Shown here one piece after another: positions 44,397 to 53,654 of a DNA stretch of 64,000 nt. Position numbers and translations under genes: made by a program. The notes beneath the pieces were generated by a model. That model was given only the letters and a program-made list of their open reading frames with translations, had not been told where the DNA came from and searched no databases. The stretch lies in NCBI GenBank assembly GCA_964560425.1, contig CAZLLE010000009.1:1-64000 (forward strand). The letters run 5' to 3'. This stretch comes from CAZLLE01 sp964560425 (lineage in GTDB: Bacteria > Campylobacterota > Campylobacteria > Campylobacterales > QNZT01). Within the stretch, counting starts at the first letter, position 1. Every line of letters begins with the position of its first letter.

Positions 44397-46642
44397 TTAT
44401 CCACCTGCTCTATTTTTGATTTGCTAAACCTATATCCATCTTTGAGTAGTTGACCACTAAATCCAAGATCAAAAATTGGCATCATTGCAATAGTCCCTTT
44501 TAAAGAACTATCAAGTCTGAATTTTTTCTCCACCTCTCTACCATTAATATCAACCTTCAATAGATCACCATCTTGAATCTTTGCAGCTATTGAAAATTGT
44601 GATGAACCTACAATATCCCCATCAGTTTTCAGATATTTACAAAGGTTTGTAAATACATCTTTTTGACTATTTGGATTACAAAGATATATAATTGTCCCAT
44701 CATAACTCTCAATATCGCTAATCTCATCAATACTATTATTAAGACCATGACGCAAAGAGTGTAGACGATAACCTCTTCTCTCATTGCCATCAAAATCAAA
44801 ATAGTTATCTAATGAGTCAAATTCAACATCTTTATACCCCGCATCAACAGGTAAAACAGATGTATAATCAATTGTATAACGCTTATAAGATACTCCTAAT
44901 TCATTAGCAATATCATTTAGACAAAAACCATCAAATGTTACAGCGGCATTAGTAGGAACTACTATCTTATTCATATTAGTAAAAGTACCCTCTTGCTGAT
45001 TAATTGCAGGAAGATTAACATCACCTGCACCCTCAATGCTACTCAACACAAAATCAGCCTCTTCATTATAGCCGATCACTCTCTCTCCAACCTCTTCATC
45101 AAGATCACAAATTAGAGAAACACCAAGTGTATTAACAGAAGGAGGAGTAATAACTACCTCAAAACCAGTATGTTTTTCAATTAACCCTAAAAGTTTTGCA
45201 ATATTGTCCGATTTAGGATGAGTGTAGAGATCGCTACCTACAACAAATGAGCATCTCTCTTTTCTTCTCATTCGAGCTTTCATGCTATCAATCTCTTCTT
45301 CACCAATATTACTCTCAGCACTCAAATAACCAATATCAAGATCATCTAAAATAGATCTTACTTGCTTAGTCAATTTTGCATCTTCAAGTAACATTTGGGC
45401 AACCATTGCCAAAACACCCTCTTCACTACCAACTTCATATTTCAAAAATTGAGTTATAAAGTTTCCAATAGAAGCATCTTCCATTGGATGCATATAGATC
45501 ACTTGTGCTTTTCTTATTTTTGAAGCTTGATTTACTTTAAACTTCAAAACAGGACTATCATCTGCGATTCTAGTACCAAAAACAATAATATAATCACTAT
45601 CTTTGATATCTCCAGAAGTTCCTTGATACAAATTTCTTCCAGTTGTAGAAGAGAAAGCATTTAAGAATTTTTTATATGCTAAAGCTTCACTATTTACAAG
45701 TTTGTAACCAAACTTCTCTTTTAATTTTTGTAAAATTAGAGCCTCTTCATTTGTAATAATAGAGTTAAACTTAATTGTATCTGCATTTTTAAATGCTTCA
45801 ACAGCTTTTTGCATATCTTCTTTGCTATTTGAGCCACGGTTTTGGAAATCATAACCATATCTACAAACACCAGCCATTGTGTCAAACTCATACTCATTTC
45901 TTACACGATATATCTCATTTCTCTTAACTTCATAATAGATAAGAGGAGCAAGTGAACTATGAGAACAAGCCGCAGGGATTCTAGTCAACTCCCATGCATT
46001 TGTATTATAAGAGAAATCTTTATCAGCCAATGCCCCAACAGGACAAACCGAAGCACACTCTCCCCAATCTACATTATGCTCTTCAATTTTAGTGTTAACA
46101 ATAGTTGAGTTATAACCACCAGCTTTGATCTGTAGAGCTTCATCACCTATAATCTCATTACTCACTCTTACACATCTTTCACACATAATGCAAAGATATG
46201 GATCATAAGTAACATTACCCCAATCTTGAATCTCTCTTTTTTGATCTACCGCACTAAAGCTTTGAGCACCTACACCAAATTCAAGAGTCTTATTTTGCAA
46301 ATCACACTCACCAGATTTTGGACAAGCCCCACATTGAAGTGGATGATTCACATCATAAAGTTTCATAATACTCTGTCTTTGTTGATACAAAGAAGGTGAA
46401 TTTGTAATTACTTTCAACCCCTCTACAGCTCTCTCCTGACAGCTAAGAATAGGAGCATCCATGCCCTCAATATCAACAATACACATTCTACATGAAGCAA
46501 TCGGCTTAAGCTTTGTCAAATAACACATAGTAGGGATATAGATACCATTTCTTCTTGCAACTTGCAAGATAGTTTCGTCTCTATCTCCTTGAACCTTTCT
46601 TCCATCTATCTCAAATGAGATTAAATTTTTAGGTTTAGTCAT
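44393..46642 (-). CDS. nuoG: NuoG paralogue 1
   Basis: 749 residues. [2Fe-2S] Cys40, 51, 54, 68; His100-Cys104-Cys107-Cys113; one [4Fe-4S] site Cys151, 154, 157 plus Cys200. The distance 157 to 200 matches canonical NuoG/Nqo3. The second ferredoxin-type cluster present in the neighbouring paralogue is absent. The large C-terminal half is a Mo-less oxidoreductase fold. It lies 1 bp after the NuoF-like gene. Confidence 0.95.
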   Translation of the reverse strand: MTKPKNLISFEIDGRKVQGDRDETILQVARRNGIYIPTMCYLTKLKPIASCRMCIVDIEGMDAPILSCQERAVEGLKVITNSPSLYQQRQSIMKLYDVNHPLQCGACPKSGECDLQNKTLEFGVGAQSFSAVDQKREIQDWGNVTYDPYLCIMCERCVRVSNEIIGDEALQIKAGGYNSTIVNTKIEEHNVDWGECASVCPVGALADKDFSYNTNAWELTRIPAACSHSSLAPLIYYEVKRNEIYRVRNEYEFDTMAGVCRYGYDFQNRGSNSKEDMQKAVEAFKNADTIKFNSIITNEEALILQKLKEKFGYKLVNSEALAYKKFLNAFSSTTGRNLYQGTSGDIKDSDYIIVFGTRIADDSPVLKFKVNQASKIRKAQVIYMHPMEDASIGNFITQFLKYEVGSEEGVLAMVAQMLLEDAKLTKQVRSILDDLDIGYLSAESNIGEEEIDSMKARMRRKERCSFVVGSDLYTHPKSDNIAKLLGLIEKHTGFEVVITPPSVNTLGVSLICDLDEEVGERVIGYNEEADFVLSSIEGAGDVNLPAINQQEGTFTNMNKIVVPTNAAVTFDGFCLNDIANELGVSYKRYTIDYTSVLPVDAGYKDVEFDSLDNYFDFDGNERRGYRLHSLRHGLNNSIDEISDIESYDGTIIYLCNPNSQKDVFTNLCKYLKTDGDIVGSSQFSIAAKIQDGDLLKVDINGREVEKKFRLDSSLKGTIAMMPIFDLGFSGQLLKDGYRFSKSKIEQVDK

Positions 46643-46643
46643 A

Positions 46644-48644
46644 TCACACCGCCACCATTGCTATGTAATAACATCTCATACAACGAGTTGCTTCATTTAC
46701 TGCTTGTTCTTGTGTAAATCCAAAGTTAACCTCATCTTGGGAAGATTTACGATAATCAACATCAAGCTTTTCACTAACTTCTCTAGGAAGTCCAGCTACC
46801 CAACCAGTTACTTTCTCTTTTTTGTCATAAACTCTCATTTTATGAAGATGATCTTCCATAATCTCATCATCAGTGAGAGTCAATTTACCATCATGAACAA
46901 ATCTACTCATAACTGAAGCTGCTCTTTTAGCTTGTCCAACTGCATTTACAATTGTCATTGGTCCATATTCACAATCTCCAGCAGCAAAAACACCTTTTCT
47001 ACTTGTCTGATATGTTTTACCATCAGTCAAAAGCGTTCTCCAGCTAGTCTGCTCCAACTCCCAATCAGATGGCAAATAAGATAAATCAGCATCTTGACTC
47101 ACAGCAGGAATAAGATAATCACAATCTATCTCATAATCTGCACCCTCAATTTTGACAAGCTTATCTCTTCCACCATTAGGATCAGGAACAAGTTCAAACA
47201 TATTGACTTTAACTTTTTTAAGAACATTATCTTCATCAAATATCTCTTCAATAGCTGAGTGAAAAACAAACTCTACACCCTCTTCTACTGCTTCATGATA
47301 CTCTTCATACGAAGTATTTCTAATAATAGTTCTCTCATCTCTACGATAAAGCATAACTACTTTTTTTGCCCCTGCTCTAATAGAACATCTAACAACATCC
47401 ATAGAGGTAAATCCACCACCAACACAGACAATAGTTTTACCAGTTAAATCAACATCTTCTTCTAAGCCCCATTTGACACTTAGATTTATCTGATCCAAAA
47501 ACTGTATAGCAGGCCAATAACCTTCCATATCAGGTCGCTCATTGGCAGCTCTTACTTTTTTACTAATTCTTGTACCACTTGCCAATAAAATAGCATCATA
47601 CTCATCTTCAAACTTCACCAACATCTCTGCTGTTACATGAGTATTCAAAATAAGTTCAACACCATCCAATGCAGCAACTGCTTCAATATCTTTATAATAT
47701 TTATCATAAGGCATTCTATATTCAGGTACACCAACAGCAACTTCACCACCAGCTACAGGAAGATAATCAAACACATCACATGCAACACCTTCCAAACCTA
47801 AATAATAAGCTCCTGCCAATCCAGCAGGTCCTGCACCTACAATGGCGACTTTTTTACCATTGAGAGGTTTTTGCTCTGTAGGATATACAAAATCTTGATT
47901 ATAATCACTCTCATAATCAGCACCTATTCTTTTAAGTTCCATAATAGAGATAGCTTCATCAAGATTTGCTCTTCTACAAGCATCTTCACATGGATGAGGG
48001 CAAACTCTACCACATGTATGAGCTAGAGGCATTGTCTGCTTTGTAGCTTTTAGAGACTCCATAAATTGCAAATCTCTTACACCCTCAATATATGCAGGGA
48101 TATCTACATGATCTGGACATGCATCCATACATGGAGCCGTTACTTTAGCAATATAATTAATATCTTTATTGTCATAATCTGGAGATTTTTTTTGATTATC
48201 AATTAAATCTCTAATCTCATCTTCAAAATATTCCAAAATATTTAGTAAAGGAATTGGAACTGTTCTACCAATTTCACACTTACTTGTAAGCATCATAGTA
48301 TTAGATATCTCTTTTAGATGATCTACATCACCTTGAGTTCCTTCACCACGAGCAATCTTATCGAAGAGGTCATAGAGGATTCTACCACCCCATCTTCCGG
48401 GAGCACACCTTCCACAGGCTTCAGAATAGATTTGATATTGTGCAGCATACTCGGCTCCTGCCTTCACAATATCAACACCCTCATCAAATACGACGAGACC
48501 GTTCCATCCAATAAAAATTTTAGAGTTTTTGTCGCCTTCATAAGTACTAGGTACCCTAAATGATGACTCTTTCCACTCTTCTTTTGGCATAGATCTATTG
48601 TCTATAAATTCACCTTGCCAAGTGGAAAAAAGGACTTTGCTCAA
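46644..48644 (-). CDS. NuoF-position protein: N3-cluster remnant fused to GltD-like FAD/NAD(P) oxidoreductase
   Basis: 666 residues. Residues 70-145 match the C-terminal Fe-S part of NuoF: EACGRCAPGRWGG (Cys77, Cys80, but Gly83 where Cys is expected) and SKCEIGRTVP (Cys123). NuoF's NADH/FMN Rossmann core is missing. Residues 165-660 are the small subunit type of glutamate synthase: Cys172/176 and Cys211/215/219/223 for Fe-S, FAD motif GAGPAGLAG near 270, NAD(P) motif CVGGGFTSMDVV near 407. It sits in the nuoF place of the operon. Electron donor is unknown. Confidence 0.9.
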   Translation of the reverse strand: MSKVLFSTWQGEFIDNRSMPKEEWKESSFRVPSTYEGDKNSKIFIGWNGLVVFDEGVDIVKAGAEYAAQYQIYSEACGRCAPGRWGGRILYDLFDKIARGEGTQGDVDHLKEISNTMMLTSKCEIGRTVPIPLLNILEYFEDEIRDLIDNQKKSPDYDNKDINYIAKVTAPCMDACPDHVDIPAYIEGVRDLQFMESLKATKQTMPLAHTCGRVCPHPCEDACRRANLDEAISIMELKRIGADYESDYNQDFVYPTEQKPLNGKKVAIVGAGPAGLAGAYYLGLEGVACDVFDYLPVAGGEVAVGVPEYRMPYDKYYKDIEAVAALDGVELILNTHVTAEMLVKFEDEYDAILLASGTRISKKVRAANERPDMEGYWPAIQFLDQINLSVKWGLEEDVDLTGKTIVCVGGGFTSMDVVRCSIRAGAKKVVMLYRRDERTIIRNTSYEEYHEAVEEGVEFVFHSAIEEIFDEDNVLKKVKVNMFELVPDPNGGRDKLVKIEGADYEIDCDYLIPAVSQDADLSYLPSDWELEQTSWRTLLTDGKTYQTSRKGVFAAGDCEYGPMTIVNAVGQAKRAASVMSRFVHDGKLTLTDDEIMEDHLHKMRVYDKKEKVTGWVAGLPREVSEKLDVDYRKSSQDEVNFGFTQEQAVNEATRCMRCYYIAMVAV

Positions 48645-48874
48645 CTAACTTTCCTTTTTACGACTAGTGTCCAGTCTACTTCATTAAATTTTATAGAGTT
48701 CATAATCTCATGACCATACTCTTTCATAAGATCAGCACTCTTTTGAACAGATGAAAAATCACCAATCTCAAACATAAAAATAATAACTTCACCAGGCTTC
48801 GCCTCTTTGTCCATTACCTCTACCATGCGATCATAAAACTTATCTTTATGCTTTCTTAAATCATATCTTTCCAT
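48641..48874 (-). CDS. Short NuoE-position protein without Cys
   Basis: 77 residues, alpha/beta, no cysteine at all, while canonical NuoE (~160 residues) has four Cys for a [2Fe-2S] cluster. It overlaps the NuoF-like gene by 4 bp and follows nuoD by 9 bp. C. jejuni has, as I recall, a similar short protein (Cj1575c) here. Probably a structural or regulatory peg for the input module. Confidence 0.8.
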   Translation of the reverse strand: MERYDLRKHKDKFYDRMVEVMDKEAKPGEVIIFMFEIGDFSSVQKSADLMKEYGHEIMNSIKFNEVDWTLVVKRKVS

Positions 48875-48883
48875 TACAATCCC

Positions 48884-50119
48884 CTATCTATCAATTTCAC
48901 CAAAAACAATATTTAAGTTACCGATGATTGTAACAACATCAGCTAAATAGTGTCCAGGTAACATGTGTTGTAAGAGACTTGTATGCCAGAAGCTTGGTGC
49001 TCTCACCTTTAATCTATGTGGATATGGTTCCCCTTGCGAATTGATATAGAAACCTAGTTCACCTTTTGGTGATTCAGTTGCTACATAAACTTCCCCAACA
49101 GGAGGTCTCATACCTTGAGTAACCAAAACAAAGTGTTGCATCAAAGCAAAGTTATCTGTCATGATCTCCTCTTTTGTAGCAGATACATATTGAGGTACCT
49201 TTGCCATAATTCCTGGCTCACTCTCTTTATATAGAGGAATTGTTTGATGTAAAATCTTTACAGATTGCCTCATCTCTTCCATATAAAGTTTATAACGACC
49301 ATAACTATCAGTTTTATCACTTACAGGAACTTCAAAGTCCAACTCATCATAAATTGAGTAAGGCTCCTCTTTTCTGATATCCCAAGCAACACCACTACCT
49401 CTAAGAGTAGCACCAGAACAGCCCCAATTAAGAGCATCTTCAGGAGTTAGATTACCTACCTCTTCAAGTCTCATTTTCCAAATTCTATTTTCAGTAAGAA
49501 GACCTTCATAATCTTTGATATCATTTGGAAATTTTGTGATAAACGCATATAAATTATCAATAAAATCAGCTGGTAAATCCAAAGGAACACCACCAATTCT
49601 AATTGCAGAGTGAGTAAGTCTTGCACCACAATAATCTTCCATAAGATCCATAGCAAACTCTCTCTCACGAAAACAGAACAAGAACACACTCATAGCACCA
49701 ACATCTAGTGCATGTGTTGCCAACCAAAATAGGTGAGAGATAATTCTATTAAGCTCTAAAATCATAACTCTAATAATTTCTGCTCTTCTTGGTATCTCTT
49801 TTTCTATATCTAAAAGTCTCTCAACTGCAAGTGCAAAACCATAGTTATTTGAAGCAGCAGCGATATAATCCATTCTATCTGTAGTAGGTAAATACTCATT
49901 ATAGATCATATTCTCTGCCATCTTCTCCATACCACGATGCAGATAACCAACATCAGGAACAGCTTTTACCACTTGCTCACCATCAAGTTCAAGAATCAAT
50001 CTAAGCTGACCATGAGCTGAGGGGTGTTGAGGACCAAAGTTTACTATCATCATATTATCATCTCTCTCAAAAACGAGATTCTCATAAAATGGACTTAGTC
50101 TATTTGGAGTTTGTTGCAT
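48884..50119 (-). CDS. nuoD: NADH-quinone oxidoreductase subunit D
   Basis: 411 residues, quinone-site subunit related to hydrogenase large subunit. Signatures: MMIVNFGPQHPSAHGQLRL, DVGYLHRGMEKMAENM, LPTTDRMDYIAA, and a C-terminal IVFGEIDR. Full length, not fused to nuoC. Confidence 0.98.
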   Translation of the reverse strand: MQQTPNRLSPFYENLVFERDDNMMIVNFGPQHPSAHGQLRLILELDGEQVVKAVPDVGYLHRGMEKMAENMIYNEYLPTTDRMDYIAAASNNYGFALAVERLLDIEKEIPRRAEIIRVMILELNRIISHLFWLATHALDVGAMSVFLFCFREREFAMDLMEDYCGARLTHSAIRIGGVPLDLPADFIDNLYAFITKFPNDIKDYEGLLTENRIWKMRLEEVGNLTPEDALNWGCSGATLRGSGVAWDIRKEEPYSIYDELDFEVPVSDKTDSYGRYKLYMEEMRQSVKILHQTIPLYKESEPGIMAKVPQYVSATKEEIMTDNFALMQHFVLVTQGMRPPVGEVYVATESPKGELGFYINSQGEPYPHRLKVRAPSFWHTSLLQHMLPGHYLADVVTIIGNLNIVFGEIDR

Positions 50120-50122
50120 AAA

Positions 50123-50923
50123 TTACTTCCTCCTACTTAATGTTTTTTGGTTATCTTTTGTAAATCTCGTAATCAAAGGTACACCGCCCTCTTCTTGGAA
50201 TTCACCAAAGTCTGTAGGTTTGTTACTAGGTTTTTCACCATAACCAACCTCATGACCAACTCTTGCAAAGTTTTTGGTATCTTTAGGATCAACTCTTTTT
50301 GTATCTCTAATCTCAGGACCAACAACTTCACGATACTCTTTTCCAAAAATCGTATCAATCTCGTACCATTGAGCTGCTTCATCACCAATAAGAGGATAAG
50401 ATTTGAGAAGAGGATGTCCAGTCCAATCATCAGGCATAATGATTCTTTTCATGTAAGGGTGATTATTTGCCACAATTCCAAACATATCATACATCTCTCG
50501 CTCTGCCCAATCTGCACTTTTGAAAACATCTGTAATAGTATCTACAGCATCACCCTCAGCAATTCTATATTTGACTCTTAATCTTTTTCTCTTTTTCAAA
50601 GACAACATTTGATAAAAAATCTCAAACTCCCCATCTTTTTCCAAAAAGTCACTAGCACTCATTTCACTCAAAAATGTATATTCAAGATCATCTTTTAAAG
50701 ATGTCATAAAAGCAACGATATCACTAGGCTTAATAATCATCACTAATTGACCTCTTTGAATAAAAGAGTCACTAATCTCAAATTTAGACTTCAAAAGCTC
50801 CAAATCCGCAGCAAAGATTTCATCACTACTCACATCTTCTCTAGGAATCTGTGGAACAGCATAAAATCTATCTGTAAAGTACGATTTTGCTTGTGCATTT
50901 TTTTTATTACTATAGGCTCTCAT
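50123..50923 (-). CDS. nuoC: NADH-quinone oxidoreductase subunit C
   Basis: 266 residues. The family core is YRIAEGDAVDTITDVFKSADWAEREMYDMFGI, with HPYMKRIIMPDDWTGHPLLKSYPL. An extra basic C-terminal tail (about 205-266) is longer than E. coli-type NuoC domains. 3 bp from nuoD and 1-bp overlap with nuoB. Confidence 0.96.
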   Translation of the reverse strand: MRAYSNKKNAQAKSYFTDRFYAVPQIPREDVSSDEIFAADLELLKSKFEISDSFIQRGQLVMIIKPSDIVAFMTSLKDDLEYTFLSEMSASDFLEKDGEFEIFYQMLSLKKRKRLRVKYRIAEGDAVDTITDVFKSADWAEREMYDMFGIVANNHPYMKRIIMPDDWTGHPLLKSYPLIGDEAAQWYEIDTIFGKEYREVVGPEIRDTKRVDPKDTKNFARVGHEVGYGEKPSNKPTDFGEFQEEGGVPLITRFTKDNQKTLSRRK

Positions 50924-51432
50924 TACACTAACCTTTTTGGTTTAAGTTTTTGAAATGCACTCTCTCTTCTAATCTTCTTTTGAAGCATCATAAGTGCATA
51001 TTGAAGAGTTTCAGGACGAGGAGCACATCCAGGAAGATAGATATCTACAGGAATAATCCTATCTACACCTTGAACTGTTGCATATGTATTAAACATACCG
51101 CCAGTATTAGCACAACTCCCCATACTAATCACCCACTTAGGCTCTGTCATTTGATCATACAATCTTTTTAGAAACTGTGCATGTTTTTTTGTAAGCGTTC
51201 CCGCTACAACCATCACATCCGCTTGTCTAGGACTAGCTCTAAAAATAGTACCAAATCTATCAAAGTCATACCGACTAGCACCCGTTGCCATCATTTCGAT
51301 AGCACAACATGCCAAACCATAAGTCAAAGGCCAAAGTGAATTACTTCTACCCCACTGAACAAGCTTATCAACCGTAGTCAAAGCTACAGGAAGACCCCCA
51401 TCTTGTAAATATCTTACTTGATGCTGTGCCAT
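50923..51432 (-). CDS. nuoB: NADH-quinone oxidoreductase subunit B
   Basis: About 169 residues. N2 cluster ligands: adjacent Cys pair in YGLACCAIEMM, plus MGSCANTGG and PGCAPRPE. The start is the ATG at 51432, with GGGAG 7 bases before it; the ATG at 51453 lies farther inside nuoA. The gene overlaps the end of nuoA. Confidence 0.97.
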   Translation of the reverse strand: MAQHQVRYLQDGGLPVALTTVDKLVQWGRSNSLWPLTYGLACCAIEMMATGASRYDFDRFGTIFRASPRQADVMVVAGTLTKKHAQFLKRLYDQMTEPKWVISMGSCANTGGMFNTYATVQGVDRIIPVDIYLPGCAPRPETLQYALMMLQKKIRRESAFQKLKPKRLV

Positions 51433-51803
51433 TCTAATGCTCCCTTTTTCCATGCATATATAAAACCGATTGCTAACAAGACAATAAAGAGAATCATCTC
51501 AGCAAAACCAAACCAACCTAAAACCTTGAAGTCAATAGCCCAAGGAAACATAAAAATAATCTCAACATCAAATAGGATGAAAAGAAGTGCAAACAGATAA
51601 AACTGAGACGAAATTTTATTTGGTTGCTTAGTAACCTCTGGTCCACATTCATATATGGTCATCTTCAACTTTTCACCATCAAGCCTAGCCAATTTACGAC
51701 TAACGATTCGAGATAAAACAGTTGTAGCAATAAACGCAGCAAATGTCAAAACAAAAAAGAGAAACACCCCAAAATAGGGATGACTAAATTCCATATGGCC
51801 CAT
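51414..51803 (-). CDS. nuoA: NADH-quinone oxidoreductase subunit A
   Basis: About 129 residues, three TM helices. Conserved YECGPEVTKQ loop and FYLFALLFILFDVEIIFMFPWA. I prefer the ATG at 51803 (GAAGGA just upstream) over 51860, which would add an unusual 19-residue leader. First gene of the nuo operon; its promoter must lie in the 51804-52140 gap. Confidence 0.95.
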   Translation of the reverse strand: MGHMEFSHPYFGVFLFFVLTFAAFIATTVLSRIVSRKLARLDGEKLKMTIYECGPEVTKQPNKISSQFYLFALLFILFDVEIIFMFPWAIDFKVLGWFGFAEMILFIVLLAIGFIYAWKKGALEWHSIK

Positions 51804-51860
51804 AATCCATCCTTCACAAGAAATTAAAAATATTATTTTTTCTAATATAATTACAACCAA

Positions 51861-52143
51861 CTATTTTACTATATTAAGTTTAAATTTAGCTATTTTTTTT
51901 TAAGAAAATAAAAGTTTTTTTATTGGTTTTGTAACCATATGACACACCATAATTTAAGATAGAAATAGACAAAGAATAGCAAAGCCCTATTTCTAGGCTT
52001 TTAAGTAGATTTCAGAAAGGTAAAATAGAAAGTGTTACTTTATGAAACATTTCAAGATAGACCAAAGGGGATAAGCACCTGTAATAGCTAAATTTTACTT
52101 AATAGTATTTGTATACTTTTAACTAGAACTTTGCCTTAGTACT
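51861..52143. other. Gene-free gap upstream of nuoA with several small hairpins
   Basis: No ORF longer than about 10 codons with a usable start. Inverted repeats: AAAGCC-C-TA / TAGGCTTT at 51981-52002 and GAAA-g-TGTT / AACATTTC at 52028-52053. On the - strand the nuo promoter should lie here; AT-rich, TATAGT- and TTATAT-like -10 boxes are seen at several places but none stands out. A small RNA is possible; I see no known family. Confidence 0.35.
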
Positions 52144-52177
52144 TATATTCTCTATATCAGAAGATATAGAGAATATA
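52144..52177. terminator. 15-bp stem hairpin directly after the FadL-type gene
   Basis: Perfect inverted repeat TATATTCTCTATATC / GATATAGAGAATATA with loop AGAA, ending 2 bp before the stop codon of the - strand outer-membrane gene. No strong T-run follows on either strand, but its position suits transcript end or 3' stabilisation. Confidence 0.55.
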
Positions 52178-52179
52178 GA

Positions 52180-53451
52180 TTAAAAGAATCTATAAGATAG
52201 TTGTAATGATATACTTGATTCAGAGTGATCGACACTTGATTCACCTGTATATAGATCTCCTGTTTGAGGATTTAATCCAACAATAGTATTCATAGTTGTA
52301 GTTGTTTCAGGTGCGTAAACATAAGCAAAATCAATATAAAAATTATCACTAAACTCATACCCACCACCTATAGTATAGTGATCTTCAGCCGTAGCAGGGA
52401 ATCCCAAAAGATTAAATAGATTTAGAGCATTTCCTCCAGCTTGTGCATAATTTCCTGCACTAATAACTGCTGGTCCACTTGGTGCTTCTGAAATTGGATG
52501 AGATGCATGGTTATATCCCATTCTAAATCTCCATTTATCTTGTGTATATTGATATCCAATAGCATAAACATCTTGATCATCCCAACCAAAATCTTTGTAA
52601 CCTTTAGCATCTGACCACTGCACTTGTTTATAATCAAAAGCCAATATATGTTGATCCAATTTATATCCAAGACCGATACCAATTTCAGCAGGTTGTTCTA
52701 AATGGTCGCTCATAGCACCAGGGAAAATACCAAAATCTACAAAAGGCTGTGTTGCTCGTGAGAGTTGGTTTTTATACTCCATATCAATTTTTGATTTATA
52801 AACAGCACCAAGAGTTAATCCATTTACAAGATCATAATATGCACCAAGATTCACACCAAAACCAAGATCTTGAGCTACACCATCACCAACATTGCTACCA
52901 TCAAAACTTTGATAGTTCATATCCAATGCCCCATACTGTAATACAGGTGTAATTGCAACACCAAAATTACCTGTACTATAAGCCAAAGATGTACCAAATT
53001 GCATTAACTGCAAATTACTTACCATGTGCATATTACCCGAATCTGTTTGAGTTTGAGTAGCATCACGATAATCAACACCCATTCCAGCAGTTCCCCACAT
53101 ACCAATCCCTAAATACCAATTTTCATTGAGTTTATGTGAGATAACTACACCCGGAATAATATTCATATCAGCGTCACTACCATGAGCATTAGCCATACCC
53201 ATTTTCGCTTCAATATCAGGCATAAATATAGTACCTCCAAAAGATATTGAAGTACCTTTAGTACAAGTAATTAATGCAGGATTGTGTAGTGTCGATTCAG
53301 CACAATGACTTACACCAATACCTGCCCCACCCATACCTCTAGCTTTAGTACCAACACCAATTAAATTATCTCCATTAGTAGCAAGTAGTGTAGATGCCAA
53401 TAGTGATAATGCAATACCAGCTTGTAATAACCCTGTTTTTCCTTGATTCAT
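52180..53451 (-). CDS. FadL/OmpP1-family outer membrane transporter
   Basis: 423 residues. Signal peptide ends STLLA-TNGDN. Early GTKARGMGGAGIGVSHC and NPALITCTKGTSISFGG is the FadL plug/N-terminal pattern, followed by repeated amphipathic beta strands and a terminal aromatic SLQLSYRFF barrel end. It imports hydrophobic compounds such as fatty acids or hydrocarbons; substrate unknown. A consensus -10 TATAAT lies upstream at 53485-53490 on this strand. Divergent from the two-component pair. Confidence 0.9.
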   Translation of the reverse strand: MNQGKTGLLQAGIALSLLASTLLATNGDNLIGVGTKARGMGGAGIGVSHCAESTLHNPALITCTKGTSISFGGTIFMPDIEAKMGMANAHGSDADMNIIPGVVISHKLNENWYLGIGMWGTAGMGVDYRDATQTQTDSGNMHMVSNLQLMQFGTSLAYSTGNFGVAITPVLQYGALDMNYQSFDGSNVGDGVAQDLGFGVNLGAYYDLVNGLTLGAVYKSKIDMEYKNQLSRATQPFVDFGIFPGAMSDHLEQPAEIGIGLGYKLDQHILAFDYKQVQWSDAKGYKDFGWDDQDVYAIGYQYTQDKWRFRMGYNHASHPISEAPSGPAVISAGNYAQAGGNALNLFNLLGFPATAEDHYTIGGGYEFSDNFYIDFAYVYAPETTTTMNTIVGLNPQTGDLYTGESSVDHSESSISLQLSYRFF

Positions 53452-53543
53452 AAATACTCCCTTTAATATTTTTTATAAATACAAATTATAATCTAAAATT
53501 GTATCATATTTATTATTATAATTAATTATTATATCATAACGGC

Positions 53544-53559
53544 AGGATATATCTATCCT
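53544..53559. promoter_or_regulatory. Operator-like palindrome between divergent FadL and response regulator genes
   Basis: AGGATA-TATC-TATCCT, a perfect 6-bp arm in the 203-bp divergent gap. A -10 like TATAAT for the right-hand gene is at 53575-53580, about 15 bp downstream. The binding protein is unknown. Confidence 0.35.
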
Positions 53560-53654
53560 TACATTGTTTAAACTTATAATACAATGTCTAATCATTTTGT
53601 AGCTAAAAAAAGCTAATATTAGAACAGAGAAAATCATGCAATAGGAAAACTATA

